DNA of 64,000 bases, taken from assembly GCA_017745595.1 (NCBI GenBank), contig WMBV01000004.1, positions 186,001-250,000 on the forward strand, written 5' to 3'. Of this stretch, positions 54,919 through 63,193 are shown one piece after another. This DNA is from Bordetella petrii. Lineage in GTDB: Bacteria > Pseudomonadota > Gammaproteobacteria > Burkholderiales > Burkholderiaceae_B. The notes beneath the pieces were generated by a model, which worked only from the letters and a program-made list of their open reading frames with translations, had not been told where the DNA came from and made no database searches. The position numbers and the translations under genes were made by a program. How positions within the stretch are numbered: position 1 is the stretch's first letter; the number at the start of each line of letters is the position of its first letter.

Positions 54919-56367
54919 TCAGGGATTGAAGACCAGCAGGCGCTCTTCGGTCATTTCGCGTATGGCGTAGGCCGGGCCCTCCTTGCCGAATCCGCTGTCC
55001 TTCACGCCGCCGAAAGGCATGACGTCCGAGCGCGCGCTGGACGTCTCGTTGATTTGCACGGTGCCGAAACGCAGGCGCTGCGCCGCTTGCATGGCGCGCT
55101 CCAGGCTTTGCGTGAATACGCCCGCCGAAAGACCGTAGGGCGTGTCGTTCGCGCTGTTCAGCGCCGCCTCGAAATCGTCGAACGGGCGTATCGACAGCAA
55201 TGGCGCGAATGCCTCCTGGCACCAAAGGCGCTGGGGCTCGGCGACGTCGGTGAGCACCGCGGGTTCGAGTACGGCGCGTTCGCGGCGTCCTCCGCACAGA
55301 ATGCGCGCGCCCGCCGCCTCGGCGTCGCGCAGCCAGGCCTCGGCGCGGATGGCGGCGGCCTCGCTGATCAGCGGGCCGACCCGCGTGTCGGGGTCGCGAG
55401 GGTCGCCCGCCTTCAGGCCGCGGGCGTATTCGACCAGGCGCTCGGTCAGGGCCTGGGCCACCGGCCGCTCGACGTACAAGCGCTGAACCGACGTACATAC
55501 CTGCCCGGCCTTGCGCAGCGCCGCATTGGCGATACGCGGCACCGCCCGCTCCAGGTCGGCATCGGCGCATACCAGCGTACTGGCGATGCTGCCCAGTTCC
55601 ATCTGGGTGCGCCGCAGGCCGGCGGCCTGCTGGATGATGCGGCCCACGCGGGTACTGCCCGTAAACGTGTAGAAATCGATGCCCGGTTCGTTCAGCAGGG
55701 CCGTGCCCACGGTATCGCCCTCGCCCTGCACAATGGCCAGGAATCCCGCCGGCATCCCCGCTTCGAGCAGGATCTCGCCCAGCAGCGCGGCCGTCAGCGG
55801 CGTATAGGCCGAGGGCTTGAGCACCACGGCGTTGCCGGCGGCGAACGCGGGGGCCACCTTGTGCAACACCGTGTTCAACGGCGAATTGAAGGGCGTGATG
55901 GCGCATACCACCCCCACCGGGAAACGCTGGGTGAATCCCAAGCGCCGGTGCGCGCCGGGGCTGGCCGCGAACGGCACCATGTCGCCGGTCAGGCGCAGGC
56001 CTTCTTCGGCCGACAATTCCAGCGTGACCTGCGCGCGGTCGACTTCGCCGCCGGCGTCTGCCAACGTAAAGCCGGCCTCGGCCACCATGGTGTGCACCAG
56101 GCGTTGCCGGTGGGTGGCCAGCAGCTGCGCGGCGCGGCGCAGAATCTGGGCCCGGTCGTAGGGCGGGGGCGCGCCCGCGTCCGCGGCCGCGCGGGCAACG
56201 CGCACCGCCGCGGAGACTTGCGCGGCACTGGCTTGCGCGACTTCGGCATAGACGGCGCCGGTGTACTTGTCATGCACGGCAAAACGCGGCCCGGCTGGCT
56301 GCCAGGTTCCATCGATCAAGTTGCCGGTATTCGGAAGGGAAGGGGCAGGCGGGTTCAAGGTGGCCAT
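54919..56367 (-). CDS. Aldehyde dehydrogenase family protein
   Basis: 482-residue NAD(P)+-dependent ALDH. The catalytic Cys is in GQVCTSVQRLYV and the Glu base in MELGSIAS, with NAD-binding ITPFNSPLN and FTGSTRVG. The base motif reads ELGSIAS instead of the usual ELGGKS/N, which suggests one of the less-studied ALDH branches. The start at 56367 (MATLNPPAPS) is preceded by a strong promoter and an AAAAAACGTTTTTT operator-like palindrome. First gene of the ALDH-ADH-LacI transcript. Confidence 0.9.
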   Translation of the reverse strand: MATLNPPAPSLPNTGNLIDGTWQPAGPRFAVHDKYTGAVYAEVAQASAAQVSAAVRVARAAADAGAPPPYDRAQILRRAAQLLATHRQRLVHTMVAEAGFTLADAGGEVDRAQVTLELSAEEGLRLTGDMVPFAASPGAHRRLGFTQRFPVGVVCAITPFNSPLNTVLHKVAPAFAAGNAVVLKPSAYTPLTAALLGEILLEAGMPAGFLAIVQGEGDTVGTALLNEPGIDFYTFTGSTRVGRIIQQAAGLRRTQMELGSIASTLVCADADLERAVPRIANAALRKAGQVCTSVQRLYVERPVAQALTERLVEYARGLKAGDPRDPDTRVGPLISEAAAIRAEAWLRDAEAAGARILCGGRRERAVLEPAVLTDVAEPQRLWCQEAFAPLLSIRPFDDFEAALNSANDTPYGLSAGVFTQSLERAMQAAQRLRFGTVQINETSSARSDVMPFGGVKDSGFGKEGPAYAIREMTEERLLVFNP

Positions 56368-56400
56368 GACGGGGCAAGCAGACGGTTGATGAGGTTTTGG

Positions 56401-56414
56401 AAAAAACGTTTTTT
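56401..56414. promoter_or_regulatory. Operator-like palindrome before ALDH
   Basis: Perfect 14-bp palindrome AAAAAACGTTTTTT with central CG, covering the predicted transcription start of the ALDH transcript. LacI-family operators are usually palindromes with a central CG. The core AAACGTTT recurs upstream of the divergent Bug operon. Confidence 0.6.
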
Positions 56415-56415
56415 T

Positions 56416-56444
56416 ATAATGCGAGTACAACACCGCCTTGTCAA
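56416..56444 (-). promoter_or_regulatory. Promoter for ALDH-ADH-LacI operon
   Basis: On the minus strand: -35 TTGACA (56439-56444, perfect consensus), 17-bp spacer, -10 CATTAT (56416-56421). The predicted start lies inside the operator palindrome, so repressor and polymerase would compete. Confidence 0.72.
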
Positions 56445-56522
56445 GGCAAGCCGCCCACCATGTCCGCTGTTCCGCCTTGATGTGAACGGATTTCATATCT
56501 TGGTGGCGCGCAGGCGCGCGCC

Positions 56523-57419
56523 TCAGCTCAGCAGCGGCCCGTCGGCGAACTGGCGATCCAGGAAATCCAGGAACGCCCGCACTTTCGGGTTCAGGAATTT
56601 GCGGCTTTTGTAGACCACGAACAGCGGTTCCTCGCGCGTGGGCTGCAAGGCCGGCAGCACGGGCACCAGCCGGCCCGCCGCCAGCTCGGCATGAATGTGG
56701 AATTCGGCCAGGCGCACGATGCCGGCGCCGTGCAGCGCCAGTTGCATCAGCATGTCGCCCTGGTTGGCCCCCAGCGTGCCGGCCGCCTTGATGCCGCGCG
56801 GCGCGGTCGTGAACGGCCAGGTGTTCCAGTGCGTGCGGTGCGTGAAGTTCAGGCAGTTGTGGCGGGCCAGGTCTTCCGGCGTGGCGGGGGCGCCGTGCTT
56901 GCGCAGGTATTCCGGCGATGCGCACACGATCCAGCGGCTGGACAGCAGGCGCCGCGCGATCAGCGACGAATCAGGCAGCGCGCCGCTGTGGATGGCCACG
57001 TCGATATTGTTCTCCACCATGTCCATCGGATCGTTGTTGAGCAGGAACTCGACCCGGACCGCGGGGTTGTCCGCCAGGAAGCGCGGGATGATCGGGGCCA
57101 GCTGGTATTTCGCGAAGGTAAAGATCGAATGCACGCGGATCGTGCCGCGCGCGTCCTCTTCGTGGGTCAGCAAGGCGTTCTCGGCTTCGGCCAGGGCTTC
57201 GAGCACGCGCAGGCCTTCGCGGTGCAACGTATGGCCCGCCTCGGTCAGGCGCACCTCGCGCGACGTGCGCTCGAAAAGCAGGGTCCGCAGCCGCTCTTCC
57301 ATGCGCGAAATCAGTTTGCTGACGGCCGAGGGCGTGCGCCCCAGGCGCCGGGCCGCCGCGGAAAAGCTGCCGGTCTCAACCACGGCAATGAAAACTTCCA
57401 GGTCGGCAAGCTGGTTCAA
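56523..57419 (-). CDS. LysR family transcriptional regulator of the catabolic island
   Basis: 298-residue LysR regulator. The N-terminal helix-turn-helix reads MNQLADLEVFIAVVETGSFS then AAARRLGRTPSAVSKLISRME. The effector domain contains VAIHSGALPDSSLIARRLLS. It is divergent from the Bug-headed plus-strand operon with 130 bp between, the classical LysR layout, so it probably senses the pathway substrate or an intermediate. It is codirectional with ALDH, but a strong promoter separates them. Dual control by LacI and LysR is thus likely. Confidence 0.88.
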   Translation of the reverse strand: MNQLADLEVFIAVVETGSFSAAARRLGRTPSAVSKLISRMEERLRTLLFERTSREVRLTEAGHTLHREGLRVLEALAEAENALLTHEEDARGTIRVHSIFTFAKYQLAPIIPRFLADNPAVRVEFLLNNDPMDMVENNIDVAIHSGALPDSSLIARRLLSSRWIVCASPEYLRKHGAPATPEDLARHNCLNFTHRTHWNTWPFTTAPRGIKAAGTLGANQGDMLMQLALHGAGIVRLAEFHIHAELAAGRLVPVLPALQPTREEPLFVVYKSRKFLNPKVRAFLDFLDRQFADGPLLS

Positions 57420-57522
57420 TATTTAGTCTCCTGTGAATTTGATTCATACCCTTGTGCCGCATGTCGGCTACCCAAACACGGAAGCCTGCGTCATTATCTG
57501 GCCTCGCTAACGTATTTCAAAA

Positions 57523-57530
57523 AAACGTTT
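57523..57530. promoter_or_regulatory. Second AAACGTTT operator-like site
   Basis: Perfect eight-base palindrome AAACGTTT within an A-rich context, 19 bases before the Bug receptor ATG. It shares its core with the longer palindrome before ALDH at 56401-56414. Confidence 0.5.
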
Positions 57531-57549
57531 CGATCAACAGGAGACACCG

Positions 57550-58515
57550 ATGACCAAGCGCCTTATCCGAGCGCTGGCACTGGGGCTGGCCATGCTGGCC
57601 CCCGCCGCGCAAGCCTTCCCCGACAGCCCCATACGCATCGTGGTGCCCTTCAGCCCCGGCGGCGGCACCGACATCCTGGCCCGCCAGGTGGCCGAGGCCC
57701 TGTCCACGTCGGAAAAATGGAACGTCATCGTCGAGAATCGTCCGGGCGGCAATGGCGCGGTGGCCCTGGGCGCCATCTCGCGGGCGCCGGCCGACGGCTA
57801 CCAGATCATCCTGGCGCTGCGCGAGAACATCGTGATCGCCCCGTTGCTCAACAAAAGCGGCAGCGTGTTCGATCCGTTGAAGGACTTCACGTCGATCGTG
57901 CACGTGGCCGATGCGCCCATGGTCGTGGCCACGGGCCCCGATTCCCCGTTCGGCAGCCTGAAGCAGGTGCTCGATGCCGCCAAGGCCAAGCCCGATACCC
58001 TGCGCTTCGGCACGTCGGGCCAGGGCAGCATGTCGCATCTGCTGCTGGCGCAGCTCGGCAAGCGCGCCGATGTGAAGATGATCCACGTGCCCTACAAGGG
58101 CTCCAACCCGGCGCTTACCGACCTGGTGGGCGGGCACGTCGAACTGGTGGGGGGGTCCATCGCGTCGGCCAAGTCGTTCATCGATGCCGGGCGCATCAAG
58201 CCGCTGGCGGTGTCTTCCCGGGCACGGGTGTCGGCGCTGCCGGACGTGCCCTCTATCGCGGAGCTGGGGTACGACGGCTTCAACGTCGTCACCTGGTACG
58301 GCCTCTTCGGGCCGGCGGGCATGCCCCAGGAAGTCGTGCAGAAGATCAACCAGGCCACCAACAAGGTGCTGAAAACGCCCGACATGCAGCGGGTGCTGGC
58401 CGAACAGGGCATGCAGACGACGATCGGCTCGCCCGACGATTTCGACCGGATGTTCCGCAGCGACTACACCGCGCTCTCCGAGCAGATGAAAGGCCTGGAC
58501 ATGGCGGCCGAATAG
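57550..58515 (+). CDS. Bug/TctC family substrate-binding protein
   Basis: 321-residue periplasmic receptor of the tripartite tricarboxylate transporter family. A signal peptide (ends PAAQAF) is followed by PDSPIRIVVPFSPGGGTDILARQ, the hallmark of Bug proteins, and RPGGNGAVALGAISRAPADGY. Such receptors bind carboxylates such as succinate, nicotinate, glutamate or aromatic acids. No TctA/TctB membrane genes are in the window. It heads the plus-strand catabolic transcript, with AGGAG ahead of the ATG at 57550. Confidence 0.92.
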   Translation: MTKRLIRALALGLAMLAPAAQAFPDSPIRIVVPFSPGGGTDILARQVAEALSTSEKWNVIVENRPGGNGAVALGAISRAPADGYQIILALRENIVIAPLLNKSGSVFDPLKDFTSIVHVADAPMVVATGPDSPFGSLKQVLDAAKAKPDTLRFGTSGQGSMSHLLLAQLGKRADVKMIHVPYKGSNPALTDLVGGHVELVGGSIASAKSFIDAGRIKPLAVSSRARVSALPDVPSIAELGYDGFNVVTWYGLFGPAGMPQEVVQKINQATNKVLKTPDMQRVLAEQGMQTTIGSPDDFDRMFRSDYTALSEQMKGLDMAAE

Positions 58516-58569
58516 CGCCGCCGCGTACCGCTCGGCCGCAACGTCTGTTTACTCAACAAAGGATCAAGT

Positions 58570-59496
58570 ATGTCGAATCAGCAAGCCGTGGGGTTCATCG
58601 GCTTGGGGGCCATGGGGTCTGCCATCGCGCGCCGCCTGGCGGGCGCCGGGATCGAGCTGCACGTGTACGATCTCGATGCCTCGCGCATGGCCGCCTTGCA
58701 GGCGCTGGGCGCGGTGCCGCGGGGCTCGGCGCGCGAGGTCGCCGATGTGGCGGCGGTGGTGTATGCCTGCCTGCCCGGCGCGGCCGTCAGCCGTGACGTC
58801 GCGCTGGGGGCCGATGGCGTGCGGGGCGGGCGGGCGCTGCAAGTCTATGTCGAAATGTCCACCATCGGACGCGCGCCGCTGTGCGATATTGCCGCGGCCC
58901 TGGGCCAGGATGGCGTCGCGGTCGTCGATGCGCCGGTCAGCGGCGGCCCGCGCGGCGCCGACGCGGGCACGCTGTCCATCATGCTGTCCGGAGCGCCCGC
59001 GGCCCTGGCGCGCGTGCGCGCGCATGTGCAGGCCATGGGGAAAAGCGTCTTCGAGGTCGGCGACCTGCCCGGCCAGGCGCAGATGATGAAACTGGTCAAC
59101 AACCTGATCTCGGCGGCCAACATGGTGTCGGCCTACGAGGCGCTGGTGCTGGGCGCCAAGGCGGGCCTGGACCCGGACCAGATGGTGGACATCATCAACG
59201 TCAGTACCGGGCGCAACAGCGCCACGCTCGACAAGATCCCCAAATCGGTCCTGACCGGCACTTTCGACTATGGCGCCACCATACGCACCATACACAAAGA
59301 TGTCTCGCTCGGATTGGCCGAGGCCGAGGCCTTGCGGGTGCCCATGTGGCTGGGGCAGAGCGTGCGGCAGGCATGGGAATTCGCCATCACGCAGGGGGGC
59401 GAAGACCTGGATTTCACGGCGCTCATCCGCTACATGGAAGATTGGGCGGGCGCCCGCGTGCGCAGCCGCAAGGCGCCGGCCGGAGGCCAGGCATGA
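58570..59496 (+). CDS. Beta-hydroxyacid dehydrogenase (HIBADH family)
   Basis: 308-residue NAD(P)-dependent 3-hydroxyisobutyrate dehydrogenase-like enzyme. The nucleotide motif is VGFIGLGAMGSAIARRLAGA. The substrate-site segments DAPVSGGPRGADAGTLSIM and KLVNNLISAANMVSAYEAL (catalytic Lys) are intact. Members oxidise beta-hydroxy acids or reduce tartronate semialdehyde, glyoxylate or succinic semialdehyde. It lies 54 bp after the Bug receptor gene and overlaps the AroE-like gene by four bases. Confidence 0.9.
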   Translation: MSNQQAVGFIGLGAMGSAIARRLAGAGIELHVYDLDASRMAALQALGAVPRGSAREVADVAAVVYACLPGAAVSRDVALGADGVRGGRALQVYVEMSTIGRAPLCDIAAALGQDGVAVVDAPVSGGPRGADAGTLSIMLSGAPAALARVRAHVQAMGKSVFEVGDLPGQAQMMKLVNNLISAANMVSAYEALVLGAKAGLDPDQMVDIINVSTGRNSATLDKIPKSVLTGTFDYGATIRTIHKDVSLGLAEAEALRVPMWLGQSVRQAWEFAITQGGEDLDFTALIRYMEDWAGARVRSRKAPAGGQA

Positions 59497-60323
59497 TCGA
59501 GATCACCGGCAAGACGGCGCTCTATTGCATCCTGGCCGATCCCATCGCCCAGGTCCGCACGCCGCAATTGGTGAATCGGCTGCTGCGGGCGCAGGGCACC
59601 GACGGCGTCATGGTGCCCATGCATGTGCCTCCCGGCCATTTGTCGGAAGTGACGCGGGCCCTGCGCCACGCGCGCAACTTCAAGGGCATGGTCGTGACGG
59701 TTCCCCACAAGATGGCCATGCTGCCCTTGTGCGACGCGGTCGAAGGCCATGCCGCCGCAATCGGCGCGGTCAACGTGGTAAGGCGCGAGCCAGACGGCCG
59801 GCTGGTGGGCGGCATGCTCGACGGCCTGGGGTTCCTGCGCGGCCTGGTCCGGCGCGGGGCCGTCGTGGCGGGCGCACGGGTCTACATGGCCGGCGCGGGT
59901 GGCGCGGCCAGCGCCATTGCGTATGCGCTGGCCGGCGCGGGCATCGGCGGGCTCACCATCGCCAATCGCAGCCGGGCACGCATCGACGAACTCGCGGCGC
60001 GCCTGCACGCCACCTATCCCGGCCTGCCCGTGCGCGCCGGCACGGCCGATCCGTCCGGCCACGACATCGTCATCAATGCTACGTCGCTGGGCATGGCCCA
60101 GGGCGACCCGCTGCCTCTGGACGCCGGGCGGCTCGGGCCCGGCCAATGGGTGGCCGACATCATCATGGACCCCGCCGAGACAGCGCTGCTGGCGCGTGCC
60201 CGCGAGCGCGGCTGCCATCTTTATGGCGGAGCGGGAATGCTGGACGGACAAGTCGCCGACATGGTGGCGTTCTTCGGCGGCGCACTACCGGCCGAGGACT
60301 CAGGAGCACAGGCATGCGATTGA
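59493..60323 (+). CDS. AroE-like shikimate dehydrogenase family protein
   Basis: 276-residue protein with the shikimate dehydrogenase fold. Conserved elements are the catalytic Lys in VTVPHKM, Asn in GAVNVV, Asp in LDGLGF, Gln in MLDGQV, and the NADP site GAGGAASAIAY followed by NRSRAR. The shikimate-carboxylate-binding serine pair (SxS in AroE) is replaced: the stretch DPIAQVRTP has V21 and T23. It therefore probably acts on a different substrate. Location in a catabolic operon supports a degradative rather than biosynthetic role. The start overlaps the upstream gene by ATGA. Confidence 0.88.
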   Translation: MIEITGKTALYCILADPIAQVRTPQLVNRLLRAQGTDGVMVPMHVPPGHLSEVTRALRHARNFKGMVVTVPHKMAMLPLCDAVEGHAAAIGAVNVVRREPDGRLVGGMLDGLGFLRGLVRRGAVVAGARVYMAGAGGAASAIAYALAGAGIGGLTIANRSRARIDELAARLHATYPGLPVRAGTADPSGHDIVINATSLGMAQGDPLPLDAGRLGPGQWVADIIMDPAETALLARARERGCHLYGGAGMLDGQVADMVAFFGGALPAEDSGAQACD

Positions 60324-61120
60324 AAAACAAAGTGGCCGTCGTCATCGGCGCCGGCCAGAGCGCGGGCGAGACGCTCGGCAATGGCCGGGCCACGGTCCTG
60401 CGGTTCGTGCAGGAAGGCGCCCTGGTGCTGGCCGTGGACCGGGACCTGGCCTCGGCCACCGAAACCTGCCGGCAGGCGCGGGCCACCGCGGACGGTGTCT
60501 GCGAGCCATGGCAGGCCGATGTGGCGCACGAAGCGCAGATCGCCGCGACCCTGGCCGAAGCGCGACGGCGCTGGGGCCGGATCGACGTGCTGCACTACAA
60601 CGTGGGCGTCAGCGTATCCGGCGGCGACGCCAGCCCCACGGAAATTACCGAAGAGGCTTTCGACCGCATCCAGACCATCAACCTGCGCGGTTGCGTGATG
60701 GCGGGCAAGCACGTGTTGCCCATCATGCGCGAGCAGGGCGGCGGGGCGATCATCAATATCGCCTCGGTGTCTGCCTGGCAGCGGTATCCGTGGGTGGCGT
60801 ACAAGACTTCGAAGGCGGGCATGATCGCCTATACCCAGCAGCTGGCCATCGAGAACGCCGCGTACGGCATACGCGCGAACGCCATCCTGCCGGGCCTGCT
60901 GGATACGCCGATGGCCGTCGACACGCGCGCCACGACGTTTGGCCGCGCGCGCGCCGACGTGGTGGCCGAACGCGATGCGCGCGTGCCGCTGCGCGCCCGC
61001 ATGGGCACGGCCTGGGACGTCGCCAACGCGGCCGTATTCCTGGCATCGGACGAAGCGGGCTTTATCACCGGCGTCGAACTGCCCGTCGATGGCGGCGCCC
61101 TCGTCAATATCGTGCGCTAG
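60314..61120 (+). CDS. SDR family oxidoreductase with extended glycine loop
   Basis: 268-residue short-chain dehydrogenase. The nucleotide motif VIGAGQSAGETLGNGRATV is longer than the usual TGxxxGxG. The catalytic YKTSK motif (WVAYKTSKAGM) and the INIASVSAW Ser region are intact. The end EAGFITGVELPVDGGALVN is standard. It overlaps the AroE-like gene by ten bases and precedes the GMC gene, so it is in the same transcript. Substrate unknown. Confidence 0.88.
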   Translation: MRLKNKVAVVIGAGQSAGETLGNGRATVLRFVQEGALVLAVDRDLASATETCRQARATADGVCEPWQADVAHEAQIAATLAEARRRWGRIDVLHYNVGVSVSGGDASPTEITEEAFDRIQTINLRGCVMAGKHVLPIMREQGGGAIINIASVSAWQRYPWVAYKTSKAGMIAYTQQLAIENAAYGIRANAILPGLLDTPMAVDTRATTFGRARADVVAERDARVPLRARMGTAWDVANAAVFLASDEAGFITGVELPVDGGALVNIVR

Positions 61121-61130
61121 GAGCAGGGCC

Positions 61131-62741
61131 ATGGCGCAACGGCAGGCATACGACTACGTCATCGTCGGCGGCGGCACCGCCGGGTGCATTCTCGCCAACC
61201 GGCTCACGGCCGACGGCAAACATTCCGTGCTGATGCTCGAAGCGGGCGGCGAAGGGCGCGGGCTGTGGGTGTCGATCCCGGCCGGCTTCAGCAAATTGCT
61301 GACCCATCCCCGCTACAACTGGGGGTTCCAGTCCGAGCCCGAGGCCGGCACCGGCGATCGCCGGATTTCGATTCCGCGCGGCAAGGGGCTGGGCGGCTCT
61401 ACCCTGATCAACGGCATGATCTACGTGCGTGGCCAGCCCGGCGACTACGATGCCTGGGCCGAACGCGGCGCCCTGGGATGGGGCCATGCCGAGGTGGCAC
61501 CGTACTTCGAGCGCCTGGAGCACACCTGCGTGGGCGCGGCGGGGCGCGGACGCGGCGGCCCCATGCACATCGAGGAAGTCGCCGAGCGGTTTCCGATCTC
61601 GGACGCGTTCCTGGAGGCGGCCCGGCAAGACGGGCAGCCCCGCAATCCGGACTACAACGGGCCGGACCAGCACGGCTTCGGCTATTACCAGGTGTGCCAG
61701 CGCCGCGGGCGGCGCTGGAGCGCGGCGGATGGCTACCTGGCGCCCGCCCGGCGCCGGCCCAACCTGCACGTACGCACCGGCGCGCTCGCGACCCGGCTGT
61801 TGCTGGACGGTACGCGCTGTACCGGCGTACGCGTGCGGCAGCGCGACGGCAGCGAGATCGAGATCGATGCGCGCGCCGAGGTCATCCTGGCGGCGGGCGC
61901 GGTCCAGTCGCCGCATCTGCTCGAGCTGTCGGGCATCGGCCGGCCCGATGTGCTGCAAGCGGCCGGATTGCCGGTGCGCCATGCGCTGCCCGGCGTCGGC
62001 GCCAACTACATCGATCACTACGCCACCCGCATGAACTGGCGCGTGCAGGGGCTGGCCACACTGAACGAGACGACCCGCGGCCTGCCGCTGGGCGCCGCGG
62101 TGCTGCAGTATCTGCTGCGCCGCAAGGGCATTCTCACCTTGGGCACCGGCCTGGTGTTCGGGTTCGTCAAGACCCGCCCCGAACTGCCGGCTCCCGATGT
62201 GCAGTATTTCTTCGTGCACGCCAGCTATGCCGATGCCGCGGTCCGCAAGCTCGATACCTTGCCGGGCATGACACTGGGGGTGGCGCAGCTGCGGCCGCGA
62301 TCGACGGGCACGATTCACGCCGCGTGTCCGGACCCCGCCGTGCCGCCGCGCATCCGGCCCAATCTGCTGTCCGACCCGACGGATCAGGAATGCCTGGTGG
62401 CGGGCATGCGCGTGGCGCGCCGCATCGTGCAGCAACCGGCCATGGGGCGCTACGTGGCCGCCGAACTCAGCCCGGGCCCCGGCGTGCAGACCGACGCCCA
62501 ATGGCTGGACTTCGCCCGCCGGAATGGGCAAACCATTTATCACCCGATCGGCACCTGCCGCATGGGCAGCGACGAACAGGCCGTCGTGGATCCGCGCCTG
62601 CGCGTGCGCGGCGTGCAGAACCTCAGGGTGGTCGATGCCTCGGTGATGCCGTCGATGGTGTCGGGCAATACCCAGGCCGCCGTGATGATGGTGGCGGAAA
62701 AAGCGGCGGACATCCTGCTGCAGGACGCCCGATTGCGTTGA
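61131..62741 (+). CDS. GMC family FAD-dependent oxidoreductase
   Basis: 536-residue glucose-methanol-choline oxidoreductase. FAD binding is by VIVGGGTAGCILANRL with a Glu ending the second strand (LMLEAGG), and GLGGSTLINGMIYVRGQPGDY is the family signature. The catalytic His is in IYHPIGTCRMGS and the partner Asn in SGNTQAAVMM. It probably oxidises an alcohol group and may pass electrons to an unknown acceptor. It has no signal peptide. It follows the SDR gene after ten bases with a GGAGCAGGG ribosome-binding site. Confidence 0.92.
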   Translation: MAQRQAYDYVIVGGGTAGCILANRLTADGKHSVLMLEAGGEGRGLWVSIPAGFSKLLTHPRYNWGFQSEPEAGTGDRRISIPRGKGLGGSTLINGMIYVRGQPGDYDAWAERGALGWGHAEVAPYFERLEHTCVGAAGRGRGGPMHIEEVAERFPISDAFLEAARQDGQPRNPDYNGPDQHGFGYYQVCQRRGRRWSAADGYLAPARRRPNLHVRTGALATRLLLDGTRCTGVRVRQRDGSEIEIDARAEVILAAGAVQSPHLLELSGIGRPDVLQAAGLPVRHALPGVGANYIDHYATRMNWRVQGLATLNETTRGLPLGAAVLQYLLRRKGILTLGTGLVFGFVKTRPELPAPDVQYFFVHASYADAAVRKLDTLPGMTLGVAQLRPRSTGTIHAACPDPAVPPRIRPNLLSDPTDQECLVAGMRVARRIVQQPAMGRYVAAELSPGPGVQTDAQWLDFARRNGQTIYHPIGTCRMGSDEQAVVDPRLRVRGVQNLRVVDASVMPSMVSGNTQAAVMMVAEKAADILLQDARLR

Positions 62742-62770
62742 ACACATTTGTTTTCAGACAGGAGCAGCAT

Positions 62771-63193
62771 ATGGATACGACGAAACCCTTCAATCCCGTC
62801 ACCCCGGAAACGGTGGAACTGGGCCATCGCAACCGCCGCGCCACGCTGGGAGACGCCTACGTCGACCGCTCGATCGCGCGCGCCCAGGAAGACGACTTCT
62901 TCGCGCCGCTGCAAGAGGCCGTCACCGGACTGGCCTGGGGCGCGGTCTGGGGGCGTCCGGGCCTCAGCCTGAAAGAGCGCAGCCTGGTCACGGTCAGCGT
63001 GCTCATCGCCACCGGCCGCCGGCACGAACTGGCGCTGCACATCAACGGTGCGCTGAACAATGGCTGGAGCCGCGAGCAACTGCAGGAAATCCTGCTGCAC
63101 GCCGCCTGCTATTGCGGCATGCCGGCAGCGGTCGACGGCTATCGCGTCGCGAAAGAAGTGCTGGACGAACGTGCCCAGGCGGCCAAGAAATGA
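62771..63193 (+). CDS. Carboxymuconolactone decarboxylase family protein
   Basis: 140-residue AhpD/CMD-like protein. The helical core is LKERSLVTVSVLIATGRRHE, then ALHINGALNNGWSREQLQEI and LLHAACYCGMPAAVDGY. Glu and His of RRHELALHI take the usual place of the conserved residues. True 4-carboxymuconolactone decarboxylases are of similar length, but many relatives have other or no known activity. It overlaps the following Bug gene by four bases and so belongs to the same transcript. Confidence 0.87.
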   Translation: MDTTKPFNPVTPETVELGHRNRRATLGDAYVDRSIARAQEDDFFAPLQEAVTGLAWGAVWGRPGLSLKERSLVTVSVLIATGRRHELALHINGALNNGWSREQLQEILLHAACYCGMPAAVDGYRVAKEVLDERAQAAKK

